Shown in pieces: positions 38,396 to 64,000 of a DNA stretch of 64,000 nucleotides. Made by a program: the position numbers and the translations under genes. Origin of the DNA: Apostichopus parvimensis (lineage: Eukaryota; Echinodermata; Holothuroidea; Aspidochirotida; Stichopodidae); NCBI GenBank assembly GCA_000934455.1, contig KN889831.1, positions 988 through 64,987 of the forward strand, given 5' to 3'. Under the pieces are notes generated by a model. That model was not told the DNA's origin and made no database searches. It was given only the letters and a program-made list of their open reading frames with translations. How positions within the stretch are numbered: the stretch's first letter is position 1; every line of letters begins with the position of its first letter.

Positions 38396-38434
38396 GCCTC
38401 TGAAGAAGATCCTGTTAGGATCGAAACGTCAGGC
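38396..38434 (+). ncRNA. Hammerhead-ribozyme-like motif, probably a Penelope-like element relic
   Basis: GCCT (38396-38399) and AGGC (38431-38434) can pair as stem I around CTGAAGA (38400-38406), a stem II GATCC / GGATC with loop TGTTA, and GAAA followed by CGTC. This layout matches the minimal type-I hammerheads with very short stem III described for Penelope-like retroelements. Stem III is almost absent here, so self-cleavage is unproven and a non-functional relic is likely. Confidence 0.45.
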
Positions 38435-38815
38435 CAACTTATTTTAACACATGCTCTTACACAGGCGCTTGATTGGATAAGCAATTTGCTAACAGTTTTA
38501 TTTTTTTTGAATAAAGTAAACAAATTGACAAACTGTGTAGGTTGTGAACCGTGACTGACAAGGTCATGTCGAATTCACTTCCTTATTAAGTAGAAAACCA
38601 ACTTCCTTAAAACAGGGCTAGCGATTGAGAACAAGTAAGACTTTATTCCAAAAAGTAACTTTTTGGTCAAACAATTTCTGCTGAATGGTCTTGAATCACA
38701 AATCTTTTCGTTGCCGACGCGCCGTATGCTGGCTGGCCAGTGAAAACTGCTCCTGAGGAATATTTTAACTCCTGCAGTAGCGATACATTATGGTTGAGCT
38801 ATACTAATATACACC

Positions 38816-63999
<25,184 letters not shown>

Positions 64000-64000
64000 C

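Overview
The window is animal nuclear DNA: AT-rich, with small exons separated by long introns, GT-AG splice junctions, many mobile-element fossils and one 50-base assembly gap. The extracellular module mix (EGF, HYR, Ig, FN3, Calx-beta on exons with phase-1 boundaries at both ends), the receptor tyrosine phosphatase fold, hAT-like and TTAA-type MITEs, a decayed Gypsy element and ~140-bp 'aggtca' repeats suggest a marine invertebrate deuterostome. I think an echinoderm, perhaps a sea cucumber, is most likely; this is inference and no species marker was seen.

Gene 1 (+ strand, enters from the left edge, stop at 34026-34028) is a receptor-type protein tyrosine phosphatase whose first exons lie outside the window. 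Twenty-five exons join in frame: calcium-binding EGF, HYR, a cysteine-rich EGF-like module, an Ig-like domain, two FN3 domains, one membrane helix, a tyrosine-rich juxtamembrane segment and two tandem PTP domains. Both PTP domains keep the catalytic cysteine but have lost the catalytic arginine (Ala in D1, Leu in D2) and the WPD aspartate, so both look catalytically dead. The juxtamembrane segment carries an ITAM-spaced YxxL-x11-YxxL pair and a YVN motif. I read gene 1 as a phosphotyrosine-signalling scaffold or decoy receptor rather than an enzyme.

A repeat-rich gap (34029-38815) follows, with tandem repeats just after the stop codon and a hammerhead-like motif at 38.4 kb. Gene 2 (+ strand, starts about 38816, leaves by the right edge) opens with a signal-peptide exon ending in phase 1, followed by three EGF exons, a split Calx-beta domain and at least three more EGF exons. 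It may be a tandem relative of gene 1, but its membrane and intracellular parts lie outside the window.

Introns hold a decayed Gypsy-type LTR element (minus strand, about 39.6-43 kb), several DNA transposons and MITEs with readable inverted repeats and target duplications (13.6, 21.9, 23.9, 32.8, 39.7, 43.8, 47.2, 51.5 and 63.2 kb), LINE 3' fragments (56.6-57.5 and 58.9 kb), a tRNA-derived SINE head (52.0 kb) and minisatellites. A recurring pattern in gene 1, and in the EGF block of gene 2, is a decayed partial copy of an exon lying just downstream of the real one.
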